From: Streptomyces sp. NBC_00775
GTDB lineage: Bacteria > Actinomycetota > Actinomycetes > Streptomycetales > Streptomycetaceae
Length of the DNA stretch: 64,000 nt
Assembly: GCF_036347135.1 (NCBI RefSeq)
Contig: NZ_CP108938.1
Location: 9,424,001 to 9,488,000, forward strand
Direction: 5' to 3'
This document shows positions 25,529-35,103 of this stretch, in pieces. Every line of letters begins with the position of its first letter. Within the stretch, counting starts at the first letter, position 1. The notes under the pieces are model-generated. The model was not told where the DNA came from. It worked only from the letters and a program-made list of their open reading frames with translations, and made no database searches. Both the position numbers and the translations under genes were made by a program.

Positions 25529-27873
25529 CCGCGCTGGGCCGCGTCGTGCGCTCGGGTGTCGGACGCCGTCGGGTGCAGTCACTCGTGATCGGGCTGACCA
25601 TGATGATGGCGGTGACCGCCTCTGTCCTCGGCGGTTCCCTTCTGGTGGCCTCCAGCGCGCCCTTCGACCACGCCTTCGGCCACGAGCACGGCGCGCATCT
25701 GTCCGTGCAGTTCGACGCGAGCCGGGCCACGGCCGCGCAGCTGTCCGCCTCGGCGGATGCGGCGCGGGTCGCCGAGGCGTCCGGCCCGTTCCGTACGGCG
25801 ACGGTCACGCCGCACACCGACGAGGGCATCGACGGGGTGCCGATGACGGTCGTCGGCCGGAGCGGTCCGGGCGCCGGAGTCGACCAGGTCGCGCTGACCG
25901 AGGGACGGTGGGCCGGGCGCCCCGGCGAGATCGTGATCTCGGACGGTTCCCAGCCCTTCCCGAGCATGGGCCGGCGCCTCACGTTCCCCGGTCTTCCTGG
26001 AAGCCCGACCCTGAAGGTGGTCGGGCTGGCCCGGTCGGCCAGCCGGACCGGCGACGCGTGGGTGGTCCCCTCCCAGATCGCCGCGCTGACGCCGAAGGGC
26101 CGGGCCGGCGGCTACGAGATGCTGTACCGCCTCACCACGGCGGACACCGCCGCGCAGGTCGCCGCGGGCCGCCGCGCGGTGACCGCCGCCGTCCCCGCCG
26201 GGTCGGTGACCGGGGCGCAGTCCTGGCTGACCGTAAAGAAGGCGGCCGACCGCGAGACCGCGCTGTTCGTCCCGTTCCTCCTCGCCTTCGGCATCCTGGG
26301 CCTGGTCATGTCGGTGCTCATCGTCGGCAACGTGGTCGCCGGGACGGTCGGTGCGGGGCTGCGGCGCATCGGCATCCTCAAGGCCGTCGGATTCACCCCG
26401 CCCCAGGTCGTACGGGCCTACGTGGGCCAAGCCCTGATCCCGGCCGCGATCGGCACCGCGCTCGGTGTCGTCGCGGGCCACCTCGCCGCCGTTCCGGTGC
26501 TGTCCGAGACCGCGAACGCCTACAGCACGGGCGGATCGGCCGTCGAGCCCTGGGTCGACGCCGCCGTGATCGCGGGGGCGCTGGGACTTGTGACGGTCAC
26601 GGCGTGGGCGGCCGCGTGGCGGGTGGGGCGGCTGCGCACGGTGGACGCCCTCGCCGTCGGCCGTACGCCGTCTGCCGGGCGGGGTCGATGGGCGGCCGGG
26701 CTGGGTGCCCGGTTGCCGGTGTCGAGGCCGGTCGGCCTCGGGCTGGCCCGTCCCTTCGCCCGGCCCGCCCGGGCATCCGTCATGTGCGCGACCGTCGTGT
26801 TCGGCGCCGTGGCCGTCACCTTCGCCGTCGGTCTGGCCTCGTCGCTCGGCGAGGTGATGACCGCACGGGAGCACAACGCCGCCGACGTCACCATCGGCGT
26901 CTCGGGACCGCAGGGCCCCGTTCGCCCAGCCACCGAGAGACAGGTCACGGCCGACCCTGCCGCGATCGTCGCGGCCATCAACTCCCAGCCGGGGACCGGG
27001 AAGTACTACGGCATCGCCACGACACAGGCCACCGTCTCCGGAGCGGCCGGTTCCCTCAGCGTCTTCGCGTTCACCGGCGACGCGTCCTGGGGTGGCTACG
27101 AGATGGTCTCGGGGCGCTGGTTCGCGACGTCCGGCGAGGCCGTGGTCCCGACGCCCTTCTTGACCGCGACGGGCACCAAGGTCGGGGACACCGTCGTCCT
27201 GAACGACCACGGCAGCGCGGTCACCGTCCGGATCGTCGGCGAGGTCCTCGACACGCACAACCAGGGCATGGAGGTCTTCACCGAGCGGGCGACACTCACG
27301 GCCGCGGAACCGGGCCTGCGGGTCGAGAGCCACCACATCGCGGTGAAGGCGGGCACGGACGTACCGGCGTACATCCACAAGCTCAACGCCCAGCTGCGGC
27401 CCCTGGGAGTCACCGCCGAGGCCCGCAGGACAGCCGACGGGAGCGGCACGGTCGCCATTCTCGACGCGCTGACGGCGATGCTCACGCTGATGCTCGTCTC
27501 CGTCGCCGGCCTGGGCGTGCTCAACGGCGTCGTCCTCGACACCCGCGAACGGGTCCGCGACCTCGGAATCCACAAGGCCCTCGGGATGACCCCGCGACAG
27601 ACCGTCGTCATGGTCGTGACCTCGGTCGTCGTGACCGGGCTCGTCGGTGGCGCCCTCGGCGTGCCGCTCGGCGTGGCCCTGCACGGCTGGGTGATGCCCG
27701 CCATGGGGCACAGCGCCGGGCTGAACCTGCCCGACTCCGTCATCGCCGTCTACCGCACGCCCGAACTGGTCCTGCTCGCGCTCGGCGGGCTGTTCATCGC
27801 CGTTCTGGGCGCGCTGCTGCCGGCGGGCTGGGCGGCCCGGACCCGCACGGCCACCGCCTTGCGCACCGAATAG
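25525..27873 (+). CDS. FtsX-like ABC transporter permease
   Basis: The product is about 782 aa from ATG 25525, overlapping the ATPase gene by four bases. An N-terminal membrane anchor and a large extracytoplasmic domain precede a first FtsX module (residues about 250-380), then further helices, a second extracytoplasmic region and a C-terminal FtsX module (about 660-775). Eight or more helices and duplicated modules match actinobacterial MacB-like permeases. It forms the membrane part of the exporter; the substrate is unknown. Confidence 0.92.
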   Translation: MTALGRVVRSGVGRRRVQSLVIGLTMMMAVTASVLGGSLLVASSAPFDHAFGHEHGAHLSVQFDASRATAAQLSASADAARVAEASGPFRTATVTPHTDEGIDGVPMTVVGRSGPGAGVDQVALTEGRWAGRPGEIVISDGSQPFPSMGRRLTFPGLPGSPTLKVVGLARSASRTGDAWVVPSQIAALTPKGRAGGYEMLYRLTTADTAAQVAAGRRAVTAAVPAGSVTGAQSWLTVKKAADRETALFVPFLLAFGILGLVMSVLIVGNVVAGTVGAGLRRIGILKAVGFTPPQVVRAYVGQALIPAAIGTALGVVAGHLAAVPVLSETANAYSTGGSAVEPWVDAAVIAGALGLVTVTAWAAAWRVGRLRTVDALAVGRTPSAGRGRWAAGLGARLPVSRPVGLGLARPFARPARASVMCATVVFGAVAVTFAVGLASSLGEVMTAREHNAADVTIGVSGPQGPVRPATERQVTADPAAIVAAINSQPGTGKYYGIATTQATVSGAAGSLSVFAFTGDASWGGYEMVSGRWFATSGEAVVPTPFLTATGTKVGDTVVLNDHGSAVTVRIVGEVLDTHNQGMEVFTERATLTAAEPGLRVESHHIAVKAGTDVPAYIHKLNAQLRPLGVTAEARRTADGSGTVAILDALTAMLTLMLVSVAGLGVLNGVVLDTRERVRDLGIHKALGMTPRQTVVMVVTSVVVTGLVGGALGVPLGVALHGWVMPAMGHSAGLNLPDSVIAVYRTPELVLLALGGLFIAVLGALLPAGWAARTRTATALRTE

Positions 27874-27923
27874 GAAAAGCCTTTCGGACCGAAGAGAAAG
27901 CGCGGAGGCGGCTGCTCCACCCC

Positions 27924-27955
27924 ATGGTTGTACAGTTGCGCAAAGTAGCAACCAT
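27924..27955. promoter_or_regulatory. 32-bp interrupted palindrome upstream of the tatA-like gene
   Basis: ATGGTTG and CAACCAT are arranged symmetrically around the palindromic core TTGCGCAA (27936-27943) on a single axis at 27939.5, so 11 of 16 positions per arm pair. It sits 59 bp before the small TatA gene and 50 bp after the permease stop. The form is that of an operator for a dimeric regulator. Confidence 0.5.
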
Positions 27956-28014
27956 CATGGGATGGCGGCCGGTCCGGCGCGCCCCCGACCGATGCGAGGA
28001 AGGGTGGGGGCGCG

Positions 28015-28272
28015 ATGCTCCGCAACGGACTGGAACCCTGGCACCTGCTGATCGTGGCGATCGTGCTCGTCGTGCTGTTCGGCTCGAAGAAACTGCCCGA
28101 CACCGCCCGCGCGCTCGGCAAGTCGATGCGCATCCTCAAGAGCGAGGCGAAGGCGATGAAGGACGAGAACCCCGAGTCGCCGGCACCGCAAGCGGCGCCG
28201 GCGGTTGTCCGGACAGCCGAGGAGCCGACCGTGCCTCACTCTGCCGCGGAGGCCTCGGGCGCCGCGCACTGA
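28015..28272 (+). CDS. tatA: Sec-independent translocase protein, TatA/E type
   Basis: This 85-aa protein has a short outside N-terminus, one membrane helix ([18 protein letters not shown]), the hinge [18 protein letters not shown] and a charged amphipathic helix and tail. This is the TatA fold that forms the pore for folded Tat substrates. It is not next to tatC, so it is probably an accessory paralogue. Its last 137 bp lie antisense to the 3' end of the MprF-like gene. ATG 28015 follows a GAGGAAGGGTGGGGG run. Confidence 0.88.
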   Translation: MLRNGLEPWHLLIVAIVLVVLFGSKKLPDTARALGKSMRILKSEAKAMKDENPESPAPQAAPAVVRTAEEPTVPHSAAEASGAAH

Positions 28273-30040
28273 ATCCACGCCGGGGCAGCGCGGGCGGGGT
28301 GAGGAACCCCTCCGCGCGCGCCGCGGCCATGCCGATGCGGGGGATGTCGCTGCTCTTCTCGAAGAGGATGTAGCGCGGTTCCCAGACCGGCCGGTACTTG
28401 GCGTTGGCCCGGTAGAGGGATTCGAGCTGCCACCAGCGCGAGAGAAACGTCAGCACCGAGCACCACAGCCGCAGTACGGGTCCGGCGCCCAGCCGGGTGC
28501 CGCGCTCGAAGACGGACCGGAACATCGCGAAGTTCAGGGAAACCCGCTCGACGCCGATCTCCTGGGCGCGCAGCAGCAGTTCGATGACCATGAACTCCAT
28601 GAGCCCGTTCTCGGAGTTCCGGTCGCGGCGCATCAGGTCCAGCGACAGCCCCCGCTCGCCCCACGGCACGAAGCTCAGCACGGCCCGCGGCTCGCCCTCG
28701 CCGTCGTGGCACTCCAGCATGACGCAGCGCCCGTCGGCCGGGTCGCCGAGCCGCCCGAGCGCCATGGAGAAGCCACGCTCGGTCTCGCCGTCGCGCCAGT
28801 GGTCCGCCTTGTCGGTCAGGGCGGCCATCTCGGCCTCGGGGATGTCCGCGTGCCGCCGGACGCGCACGGTGTAACCGGCCCGGCGGACGCGGTTGTGCGC
28901 CTGTCGGACGCCCCGCATCGCGCGCCCCTCCAGGGTGAAGTCGGCCCGGTCCACGATGGCTTCGTCGCCGAGTTCGAGGGCGTCCAGGCCGTGCCGGGCG
29001 TAGATGGTGCCGGCCTCCTCGCTCGCGCCCATCACCGCGGGCGTCCATGCGTGGCGGCGCGCCTCCTTGAGCCATTCCTCGATCGCGCCGGGCCACGCCT
29101 CGGGGTCGCCGATCGGGTCGCCCGAGGCCAGGGTCACGCCGCCGACGACCCGGTAGGCGATCGCCGCCTTGCCGCTCGGGGACCACATGACCGCCTTGTC
29201 GCGGCGCAGCGCGAAGTACCCCAGTGAGTCCCGTTCGCCGTGCCGGTCCAACAGCTCCCGCAGACGCGACTCGTCCTCCTCGCCCAGGAGTTCACGGCCG
29301 CGCGGTGCGCGGAAGCAGGCGTACAGCACGAGGAGGAAGGTCGCGGCGATCAGGGCGTTGACCAGTACGTCCACCCAGCGGGGTGCGACCACGCTGTCGA
29401 AGCGGTCGGCGAGCGGGCCGACGCTGACCCCGCGCAGCAGGGTGTACGCGATCCGGTCGCTGAGCGGTGTCCCGGACACGCGGTTGGTGGCGCTCACGAG
29501 CAGGGTGCCGAGGGTGGCACTGACCAGCAGGCCGCCGGCTCCCACCGCCAGCGCGAGCCGGGGGTTGGAGCGGTCCCCGACGGCGTGGAACTCCGTGCGC
29601 CCGAGCAGCAGGGCGGCGACGAAGAGACCGGTGAGCAGGGCCGAGATCCAGTTGAAGCCGTGCCGTTGATACCGCTCCTGGGTCAGCGCCACGACATACA
29701 GCGCGAAGAGGGGGCCGGCCAGCAGCACGTTGAAGATCCACGCGGCCCGCTTGCGGCGCCGCATCACGAGGGCGAGGAACAGGGCCAGCGCCGCCGAGAT
29801 CAGCCCGGCGGTGGCCAGATAGGGGGTGAAGAACTCACCTCCGTTGTGCTCATGCACCTCTTCGCGGAACGGCAGCGAGACCACCGCGACAATGTTGAGA
29901 AGCGCGAGCAGCCGCAGGTACCAGACGGTGAACGCCGCCGCCCGCAGGCGTATGGCGGTGGACGGCCGTCCGGGCGGGCCGAACCGGCGCGGCCTCGGGT
30001 TCCGCTGTTCCGGGATGAGCGCTGACTGTTGTACGGACAC
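28136..30040 (-). CDS. MprF-like phosphatidylglycerol aminoacyltransferase-domain membrane protein
   Basis: The product is 634 aa. About six membrane helices occupy residues 30-270, followed by a cytoplasmic DUF2156/GNAT-like domain (about 290-570) with [20 protein letters not shown] and [17 protein letters not shown]. This is the actinobacterial LPG synthase C-domain layout, which transfers lysine or another amino acid from tRNA to phosphatidylglycerol and lowers sensitivity to cationic peptides. The C-terminal 45 residues are basic, low-complexity and antisense to tatA. A CCCTAC-N5-GTAGGG dyad lies 58 bp upstream of the start. The amino acid is not predictable. Confidence 0.8.
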   Translation of the reverse strand: MSVQQSALIPEQRNPRPRRFGPPGRPSTAIRLRAAAFTVWYLRLLALLNIVAVVSLPFREEVHEHNGGEFFTPYLATAGLISAALALFLALVMRRRKRAAWIFNVLLAGPLFALYVVALTQERYQRHGFNWISALLTGLFVAALLLGRTEFHAVGDRSNPRLALAVGAGGLLVSATLGTLLVSATNRVSGTPLSDRIAYTLLRGVSVGPLADRFDSVVAPRWVDVLVNALIAATFLLVLYACFRAPRGRELLGEEDESRLRELLDRHGERDSLGYFALRRDKAVMWSPSGKAAIAYRVVGGVTLASGDPIGDPEAWPGAIEEWLKEARRHAWTPAVMGASEEAGTIYARHGLDALELGDEAIVDRADFTLEGRAMRGVRQAHNRVRRAGYTVRVRRHADIPEAEMAALTDKADHWRDGETERGFSMALGRLGDPADGRCVMLECHDGEGEPRAVLSFVPWGERGLSLDLMRRDRNSENGLMEFMVIELLLRAQEIGVERVSLNFAMFRSVFERGTRLGAGPVLRLWCSVLTFLSRWWQLESLYRANAKYRPVWEPRYILFEKSSDIPRIGMAAARAEGFLTPPALPRRGFSARRPRPPRQSEARSAPRLSGQPPAPLAVPATRGSRPSSPSPRS

Positions 30041-30097
30041 CGTGGAGCATCACCTTGGGAGAGGCCGGGCGAACCGGTGGGGGACAGAGGCGGGGAA

Positions 30098-30114
30098 CCC
30101 TACATGTTGTAGGG
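30098..30114. promoter_or_regulatory. Inverted repeat CCCTAC-ATGTT-GTAGGG (BlaI/CopY-like operator)
   Basis: The 17-bp dyad has perfect 6-bp arms (extendable to CCCTACA/TGTAGGG) 58 bp upstream of the MprF-like start codon. An identical-arm copy occurs at 34228-34244. BlaI/MecI/CopY-family repressors bind TACA/TGTA-type dyads, which this resembles. Confidence 0.55.
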
Positions 30115-30400
30115 AAGAGGAGGGTTATCGCGAGGCTGGGGGGTAAGGGGGTGGTAAGAGTTGCCGCGCCACTGGACTGGCCGAAGGGATGGGCCTGTTG
30201 CGCCGCCCTGCGGCGAAGGCGCGCCCGCTGCCGGCTCCCGCGCCCGGCGCGTGGCGGTCGGCTGTGACGTTGCCGCAGGTCAGAGCCTTGCGGCAGGGAG
30301 TGTTCGAATCTCCTGCCGGGGCGCCGAGTTGAGCGCTCGCGGCGCGCTGTCGCCGCCCGGAAGGATCACTCGTCCGGTGTGTCGGGTTTTGCACACCACA
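30115..30400. other. Intergenic region upstream of the iron operon
   Basis: No gene is supported between the operator dyad and the iron promoter. The stretch contains GC hairpins (for example CCGCAGG/CCTTGCGG near 30272-30291) and, at 30299-30315, a sequence resembling a tRNA T-arm (GTTCGAATCTCC), but the loop is too long and there is no matching acceptor strand. Confidence 0.5.
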
Positions 30401-30430
30401 TTGACGGCAACTTAGGCATGCCTACACTAA
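30401..30430 (+). promoter_or_regulatory. Iron-box-controlled promoter (DmdR/IdeR-type) of efeUO-efeB
   Basis: TTGACG (30401-30406) and TACACT (30423-30428) are spaced by 16 bp. The -10 is covered by TTAGGCATGCCTACACTAA (30412-30430), a good match to the 19-bp actinobacterial iron box TTAGGTTAGGCTNACCTAA. Binding of the Fe2+-loaded repressor would block the promoter, so the operon should be on when iron is scarce. Confidence 0.8.
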
Positions 30431-30482
30431 GCCCCGTTTGCGGCCGTCCGGCCGCGAACGTGCTGCTTCGGAGAGGCCTGTG

Positions 30483-32564
30483 GTGTGGGACGACGCGTTT
30501 CCCAGCTTTCTGATCGGTCTTCGTGAGGGACTGGAAGCGGGCCTGATCGTCTCGGTGCTGGTCGCCACACTCGTGCGGTCGGGCCGGCGCGCCCGGCTGC
30601 CCCATGTGTGGACGGGAGTCGCCGCCGCCGTCGGGCTGTCCATGAGCTTCGGCGCGATCCTGACCTTCACCTCCGCGAACCTGTCCGGGAAGGCTCAGGA
30701 GGCGTTCGGAGGCACGCTCAGTCTGATCGCGGTCGTGTTCGTCACCGCCATGGTGTTCTGGATGCGGCGCTCGGCCCGGACCTTCTCCGGCGAGATCAAG
30801 GAGAAGGTCACCGCCGCACTCGGCATGGGCGCGGGCGTCCTGGTCCTCACCTCGTTCCTCGCCGTGGGGCGCGAGGGGCTGGAGACCGCGCTGTTCCTGT
30901 GGACCACGGCGCAGGCCGCGGGGAGTTCGTCCGGCCCGCTCACCGGAGCGGCGGCCGGTCTGCTGATCGCGACGGCGCTGTGCTGGGGCCTGTACCGACG
31001 GGTCCTGCACATCAATCTGACGCGGTTCTTCACCTTCACCGGCATCGTGCTCATCGTCATCGCCGCGGGTGTCCTCGGGTACGGGACGCGCGACCTCCAG
31101 GAATCCACCCTGCTGCCGGGCGGAACGGCGTACGCCTTCGATCTGTCGGCGCACCTCGACCCCAGCTCCTGGTACGTCACCGTCGTCCAGGGGACGCTCA
31201 ACCTCACCCCGCAGATGACCTGGCTTCAGATCTCCGTCTACGTCGCCTATCTGGCCGTCGTGATGACACTCTTCGTACGCGGCGTACGGGCGACGGCTCC
31301 CGCTCCCGCGAAGCCGGCCGCCGGCGCCGAGGCGAAGCCCGCACCGGCGACCGCCGGTTCCGAGCCCGCGGCAGCGAAGTCCGAGTCCAAGGCCTCCCGC
31401 CGCGTCCCGCGCTGGACCATCCCCGTCGCCCTCCTCGGCGTCCCGGCCCTGATCGCCGGTGTCGCCATCGCGGTGAGCGACGGAAAGCCCGCCTCGGGGA
31501 CGCCGGTCATCGAGGTCGCGGCCGCCGACTGCGGCAAGGGATTCACGGCGCCCGAGCCGGGCCGCCAGACCTTCCAGGTGCGCAACAGCGGCAGCCGTAC
31601 CTCCGAGATCTACCTCATCGACCCGGTCAGCAACGCCGTCTACGGCGAGGTCGAGGGCATCGCCCCCGGCACCACCCGTGCGCTGATCGCCACCGTCGGG
31701 ACCGGTTCGTACGCCTGGCGTTGTGTCCCCAGCGGCGGGAAGGCGGTCACCTCGGCCGCGGTCCGCGTCAGTTCGGGCGGCACCACCCGTGCCGTACTGC
31801 CGGTCTCGGAGAAGGACCTCGCGGCGCCGCTGGCCGCCTACCGGAAGTACGTCGACCAGGGCCTGACCGGCCTGCTGACCAGGACGCGCGCCCTGCAGAG
31901 CGACATCGACGCGAAGAAGCTCGACAAGGCCCGCGAGGACTGGCTGCCCGCACATCAGCAGTACGCCTCGCTCGGCGCCGCCTACGGCACGTTCGCCGAC
32001 TTCGACGCGAAGATCAACGGCCGTACGGCCGGACTCGCCGGAGGCGTCACGGACCCGGCCTTCACCGGCTTCCACCGCATCGAATACGGCCTGTGGCACG
32101 GCGAATCCGCCGCCGCCCTCGCGCCGTACGCCAAGCGGCTCACCTCCGACGTCGCCGCGCTGCGCACGGACTTCCCGAAGCAGGACTTCGACCCGGGCGA
32201 CCTGCCGCTGCGCACCCACGAGATCCTCGAGAACACCCTGCACCGCGAACTGAGCGGCAGCGCCGACTACGGCAGCGGCACGGAACTCGCCACCACCGAG
32301 GCCAATCTCGACGGCACCCGCGAACTGCTCGGCCTGCTCCGCCCGTTGATCGACAAGCGCGACCCCGGGGTCACCCCGGCCGTGGACACCTGGATGAAGC
32401 GCACGGAGCGACTGGTACTCGCCCAGCGGGGCAAGGACGGCACCTGGACGCCCCTGGACAAGGTTCCGGCCGCCGACCGGCAGCGCCTCAACGGCTCGCT
32501 CGGCCGGCTGCTGGAGGAACTCGCCCCGATCCCGGACCTCCTGGAGATCCGCAAGGCCGCGTGA
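30483..32564 (+). CDS. efeU: EfeU-EfeO fusion: iron permease joined to the EfeO cupredoxin/M75 protein
   Basis: The product is about 693 aa from GTG 30483, six bases after GGAGAGG. Residues 1-265 are an FTR1-type permease with two iron motifs, REGLEAGLI and REGLETALF. An Ala/Pro/Lys linker (about 268-300) and one membrane helix lead to an EfeO-like cupredoxin domain (about 340-430) and an M75 imelysin-like domain (about 440-690, [10 protein letters not shown]). In E. coli EfeU and EfeO are separate; the fusion places the periplasmic donor on the permease. With the next gene, efeB, it takes up iron. The iron box upstream supports this role. Confidence 0.92.
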   Translation: MWDDAFPSFLIGLREGLEAGLIVSVLVATLVRSGRRARLPHVWTGVAAAVGLSMSFGAILTFTSANLSGKAQEAFGGTLSLIAVVFVTAMVFWMRRSARTFSGEIKEKVTAALGMGAGVLVLTSFLAVGREGLETALFLWTTAQAAGSSSGPLTGAAAGLLIATALCWGLYRRVLHINLTRFFTFTGIVLIVIAAGVLGYGTRDLQESTLLPGGTAYAFDLSAHLDPSSWYVTVVQGTLNLTPQMTWLQISVYVAYLAVVMTLFVRGVRATAPAPAKPAAGAEAKPAPATAGSEPAAAKSESKASRRVPRWTIPVALLGVPALIAGVAIAVSDGKPASGTPVIEVAAADCGKGFTAPEPGRQTFQVRNSGSRTSEIYLIDPVSNAVYGEVEGIAPGTTRALIATVGTGSYAWRCVPSGGKAVTSAAVRVSSGGTTRAVLPVSEKDLAAPLAAYRKYVDQGLTGLLTRTRALQSDIDAKKLDKAREDWLPAHQQYASLGAAYGTFADFDAKINGRTAGLAGGVTDPAFTGFHRIEYGLWHGESAAALAPYAKRLTSDVAALRTDFPKQDFDPGDLPLRTHEILENTLHRELSGSADYGSGTELATTEANLDGTRELLGLLRPLIDKRDPGVTPAVDTWMKRTERLVLAQRGKDGTWTPLDKVPAADRQRLNGSLGRLLEELAPIPDLLEIRKAA

Positions 32565-32637
32565 GCGACCCACCAGCGCCGACCGTCACCCCCCGCAGCA
32601 CCGGGACCATGCGCCCGCAGGAGAGGACCCTCCCGAG

Positions 32638-33918
32638 ATGACCACCCCGAGCCAGGACCAAGCCCCGCAGGGCAGCTGCCCCTTCGGCCGTCGTACGTTC
32701 GCCAGGACCGCGCTCGGTGTGGGCGCGGCCGGGGCCGCGCTCGCCGGTGCGGGACTCGCCGGGGCCGGGATAGCGGGCGGCGCCACCCCGGCGGCAGCGG
32801 CCCACACCGGCGGCGGCAAGGTGGCGTTCCACGGCGCCCACCAGGCCGGCATCACCACGCCCGCGCCCAAGGCCGCCGCCATCGTCTCCTTCGACGTCAT
32901 CGCAGACAACCGGGCCGAACTCGCCGGCCTGCTGCGCACGATCACCGAACGGGCCCGCTTCCTCACCGCCGGCGGCACCCCCGCCGACCTGGGCGTCGGC
33001 GCCCCGCCGTCCGACAGCGGTCTGCTCGGCCCCGACCTGCCCACCGACGACCTCACCGTCACCGTGGGCGTCGGCGCCTCGCTCTTCGACGACCGTTACG
33101 GCCTCGCCGACCGCATGCCGCGCCACCTCAAGCCGATGCGCACCTTCCCCAACGACAACCTGGACGCCGCCGAATGCCACGGCGACCTGTCGCTCCAGCT
33201 GTGCGCCGCGAACTCCGACACCGTGCTGCACGCCCTGCGCGACATCGCCCGCCACACGCGCGGCGGAATGCAGATCAAATGGCGCGTCGACGGCTTCCAG
33301 AACCCCTCCCGGCCGACCGGCGCGCAGCGCAACTTCCTCGGCTTCAAGGACGGCATCGCCAACCCCGACACGGCCTCCGCCCGTGAGATGGACAAGCTGG
33401 TCTGGGTCACCGGCGCCACGGGCGAACCGGACTGGGCGGTCGGCGGCAGCTACCAGGTCGTACGCGTCATCCGCATGCTGGTGGAGTTCTGGGACCGGGT
33501 CTCGCTCACCGAGCAGGAGAAGATGATCGGCCGCCGCCGTGACACCGGAGCCCCGCTCGACGGCGCGCGCGAGACGGACCTCCCGCGCTACACCAAGGAC
33601 CCGCAGGGGCAGGCGATCCCGCTCGACGCCCACATCCGCCTCGCCAACCCCCGTACGGCGAAGACCGACACGACCCGGATCCTGCGCCGCGGGTACAACT
33701 ACGACCGGGGCATGGACAAGGCGGGCAACCTCGACATGGGACTGCTCTTCTGCTGCTACCAGCAGGACGTGGTCCGCCAGTTCGAGGCGACCCAGGAGCG
33801 GTTGATCGACGAGCCGCTCGTCGACTACATCACCCCCACCGGGGGCGGCTACTTCTTCGCCCTGCCGGGCGTGCGCAACCACTCGGACTGGCTGGGCCGC
33901 GGGCTCCTCAAGGGCTGA
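32638..33918 (+). CDS. efeB: Deferrochelatase/Dyp-type peroxidase EfeB
   Basis: The 426-aa product starts at ATG 32638. A twin-arginine signal ([18 protein letters not shown]) ends near AAAAH at about residue 60. The Dyp fold follows, with the distal GFKDGIANP motif (catalytic Asp) and C-terminal RRGYNYDRG. EfeB extracts or oxidises iron, possibly from heme, outside the membrane before EfeUO uptake, and travels by the Tat route. It lies 73 bp after efeUO in the same operon. The last 70 bp are antisense to the next small membrane gene. Confidence 0.95.
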   Translation: MTTPSQDQAPQGSCPFGRRTFARTALGVGAAGAALAGAGLAGAGIAGGATPAAAAHTGGGKVAFHGAHQAGITTPAPKAAAIVSFDVIADNRAELAGLLRTITERARFLTAGGTPADLGVGAPPSDSGLLGPDLPTDDLTVTVGVGASLFDDRYGLADRMPRHLKPMRTFPNDNLDAAECHGDLSLQLCAANSDTVLHALRDIARHTRGGMQIKWRVDGFQNPSRPTGAQRNFLGFKDGIANPDTASAREMDKLVWVTGATGEPDWAVGGSYQVVRVIRMLVEFWDRVSLTEQEKMIGRRRDTGAPLDGARETDLPRYTKDPQGQAIPLDAHIRLANPRTAKTDTTRILRRGYNYDRGMDKAGNLDMGLLFCCYQQDVVRQFEATQERLIDEPLVDYITPTGGGYFFALPGVRNHSDWLGRGLLKG

Positions 33919-34190
33919 GGCGGACAGGGCTCCCCGCTGTCCCCGGCCGGGCGGTCGCGTGTCGCCGCCCACCACAGGAGATCCCCCAAGGCGGCTCCCG
34001 CCGTCACGACGGCCATGATCACGCCCGCCATGGTCAGCCCGTCGTCGAGGTGCGGGCGCCCGTGCAGGGCGTGCAGGTCGAACCCGCACAGGTGGTACAC
34101 GCCCACCGCGGCGACCCCGAGGCTCGGCACGAGCAGGGCCAGTACGGACAGCGGTCCGCGGCCCGTGCGCCCGGCGCCACGTTCCTTCAA
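33849..34190 (-). CDS. Small two-helix membrane protein of unknown function
   Basis: The product is 113 aa from ATG 34190. Two hydrophobic segments ([23 protein letters not shown] and [21 protein letters not shown]) flank a short loop with His residues ([13 protein letters not shown]). The 3' end overlaps efeB on the other strand by 70 bp. It is divergent from a Met/His-rich membrane protein across a dyad operator, which suggests co-regulation. I do not recognise the family. Confidence 0.65.
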   Translation of the reverse strand: MKERGAGRTGRGPLSVLALLVPSLGVAAVGVYHLCGFDLHALHGRPHLDDGLTMAGVIMAVVTAGAALGDLLWWAATRDRPAGDSGEPCPPQPLRSPRPSQSEWLRTPGRAKK

Positions 34191-34227
34191 GAGATCCCCC
34201 TGTCGGGCAAGACGCTCACGACCAGGA

Positions 34228-34244
34228 CCCTACAACACGTAGGG
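34228..34244. promoter_or_regulatory. Inverted repeat CCCTAC-AACAC-GTAGGG between divergent membrane genes
   Basis: Same 6-bp arms and 5-bp spacer as the dyad at 30098-30114, and extendable by one base (ACCCTAC/GTAGGGT). It sits 38 bp from the minus-strand start and 84 bp from the plus-strand start, well placed to control both genes. Confidence 0.6.
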
Positions 34245-34327
34245 TCATGGTCGTTCCGGGCAGGAGGGCTCGAGTTTCCGTACCCACCCATGGCGACCGG
34301 ACGCCGGATGCAAGGATGAGGGCCGTC

Positions 34328-34969
34328 ATGACTGCTGGGTGGTGTTCTCGCACGGTACGGGCCGCGATGTTCGCGGCCGTCTGTGTGCTGCTCGCCGCCC
34401 TGGGGCACGTGATGATGTCCGGCTCCTCGGTGGCCTGGTGGGCGATGGTCGCTGGAGCCGCGGCCACGGGCGGCACGGGCTGGTGCCTGGCCGGCCGTGA
34501 GCGCGGGCTTCCGCTGATCGTGTCCGTGGTGGTCGCCGCCCAGGGTGTGCTCCACTCGGCGTTCTCGTTCGCCCGGTCGGCGGCCTCGGGCTCCGGCTCG
34601 ATGGACGCGATGACCATGAACGGCATGTCGATGGCCTCCATGGGGCACGACATGAGCGCCATGAACATGGGGCGCACGGGGCACGAGACGGGCGGCGCCT
34701 CCTCGTTCGGCATGCTCGCCGCCCACCTGCTGGCCGCGCTGCTGTGCGGCGTCTGGCTCGCGTACGGCGAGCGCGCCGCGTTCCGCACGCTGCGGGCGGT
34801 GGCCGGCCGGCTGGCCGCGCCACTGCGGCTGCTGCTCGCCCTGCCCGCGCCCCCGCACCGTCCGCGCATCCGTGTACGCCGTCGCTTCTCGGACCGGGCG
34901 CCGCGGCGCCTCCTTCTCGTTCACGCGATCACTTCCCGGGGTCCGCCCGTGGGGACCGCTGTCGTCTGA
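34328..34969 (+). CDS. Membrane protein with Met/His-rich segment (possible copper handling)
   Basis: The product is about 213 aa from ATG 34328, five bases after GAGGG; an ATG at 34316 is also in frame. Helices near residues 12-30, 35-55, 60-80 and 120-140 surround a loop rich in Met and His (MTMNGMSMASMGHDMSAMNM), similar to Met-rich copper-binding loops. The C-terminal 60 residues are basic and Pro/Arg-rich. The copper role is inferred from composition and from the CopY/BlaI-like dyad upstream; no named family is claimed. Confidence 0.7.
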   Translation: MTAGWCSRTVRAAMFAAVCVLLAALGHVMMSGSSVAWWAMVAGAAATGGTGWCLAGRERGLPLIVSVVVAAQGVLHSAFSFARSAASGSGSMDAMTMNGMSMASMGHDMSAMNMGRTGHETGGASSFGMLAAHLLAALLCGVWLAYGERAAFRTLRAVAGRLAAPLRLLLALPAPPHRPRIRVRRRFSDRAPRRLLLVHAITSRGPPVGTAVV

Positions 34970-35103
34970 GACAGCCGGTTCCCCGAAGCGCCTCCCCGCG
35001 CGCTTCGGGCATCCGCCGTACCTCTCCGTACGGCCGTACCCCACACCGGACCACCGTGCCCCGGCGCCGGTCCGGATCACGGATGACCCGAGAAGGACAC
35101 CTG

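Noticed and set aside
25579..27951. 790-codon minus-strand frame opposite the ABC permease
   Set aside because: Shadow of the permease with Arg/Gly/Asp-rich composition and no recognisable domain.
30272..30336. Possible tRNA or tRNA-like RNA (GTTCGAATCTCC and CCGGGGCGCC)
   Set aside because: The loop would be 9 nt, not 7; there is no matching acceptor strand or anticodon arm upstream, and no CCA-like end. At best a chance similarity.
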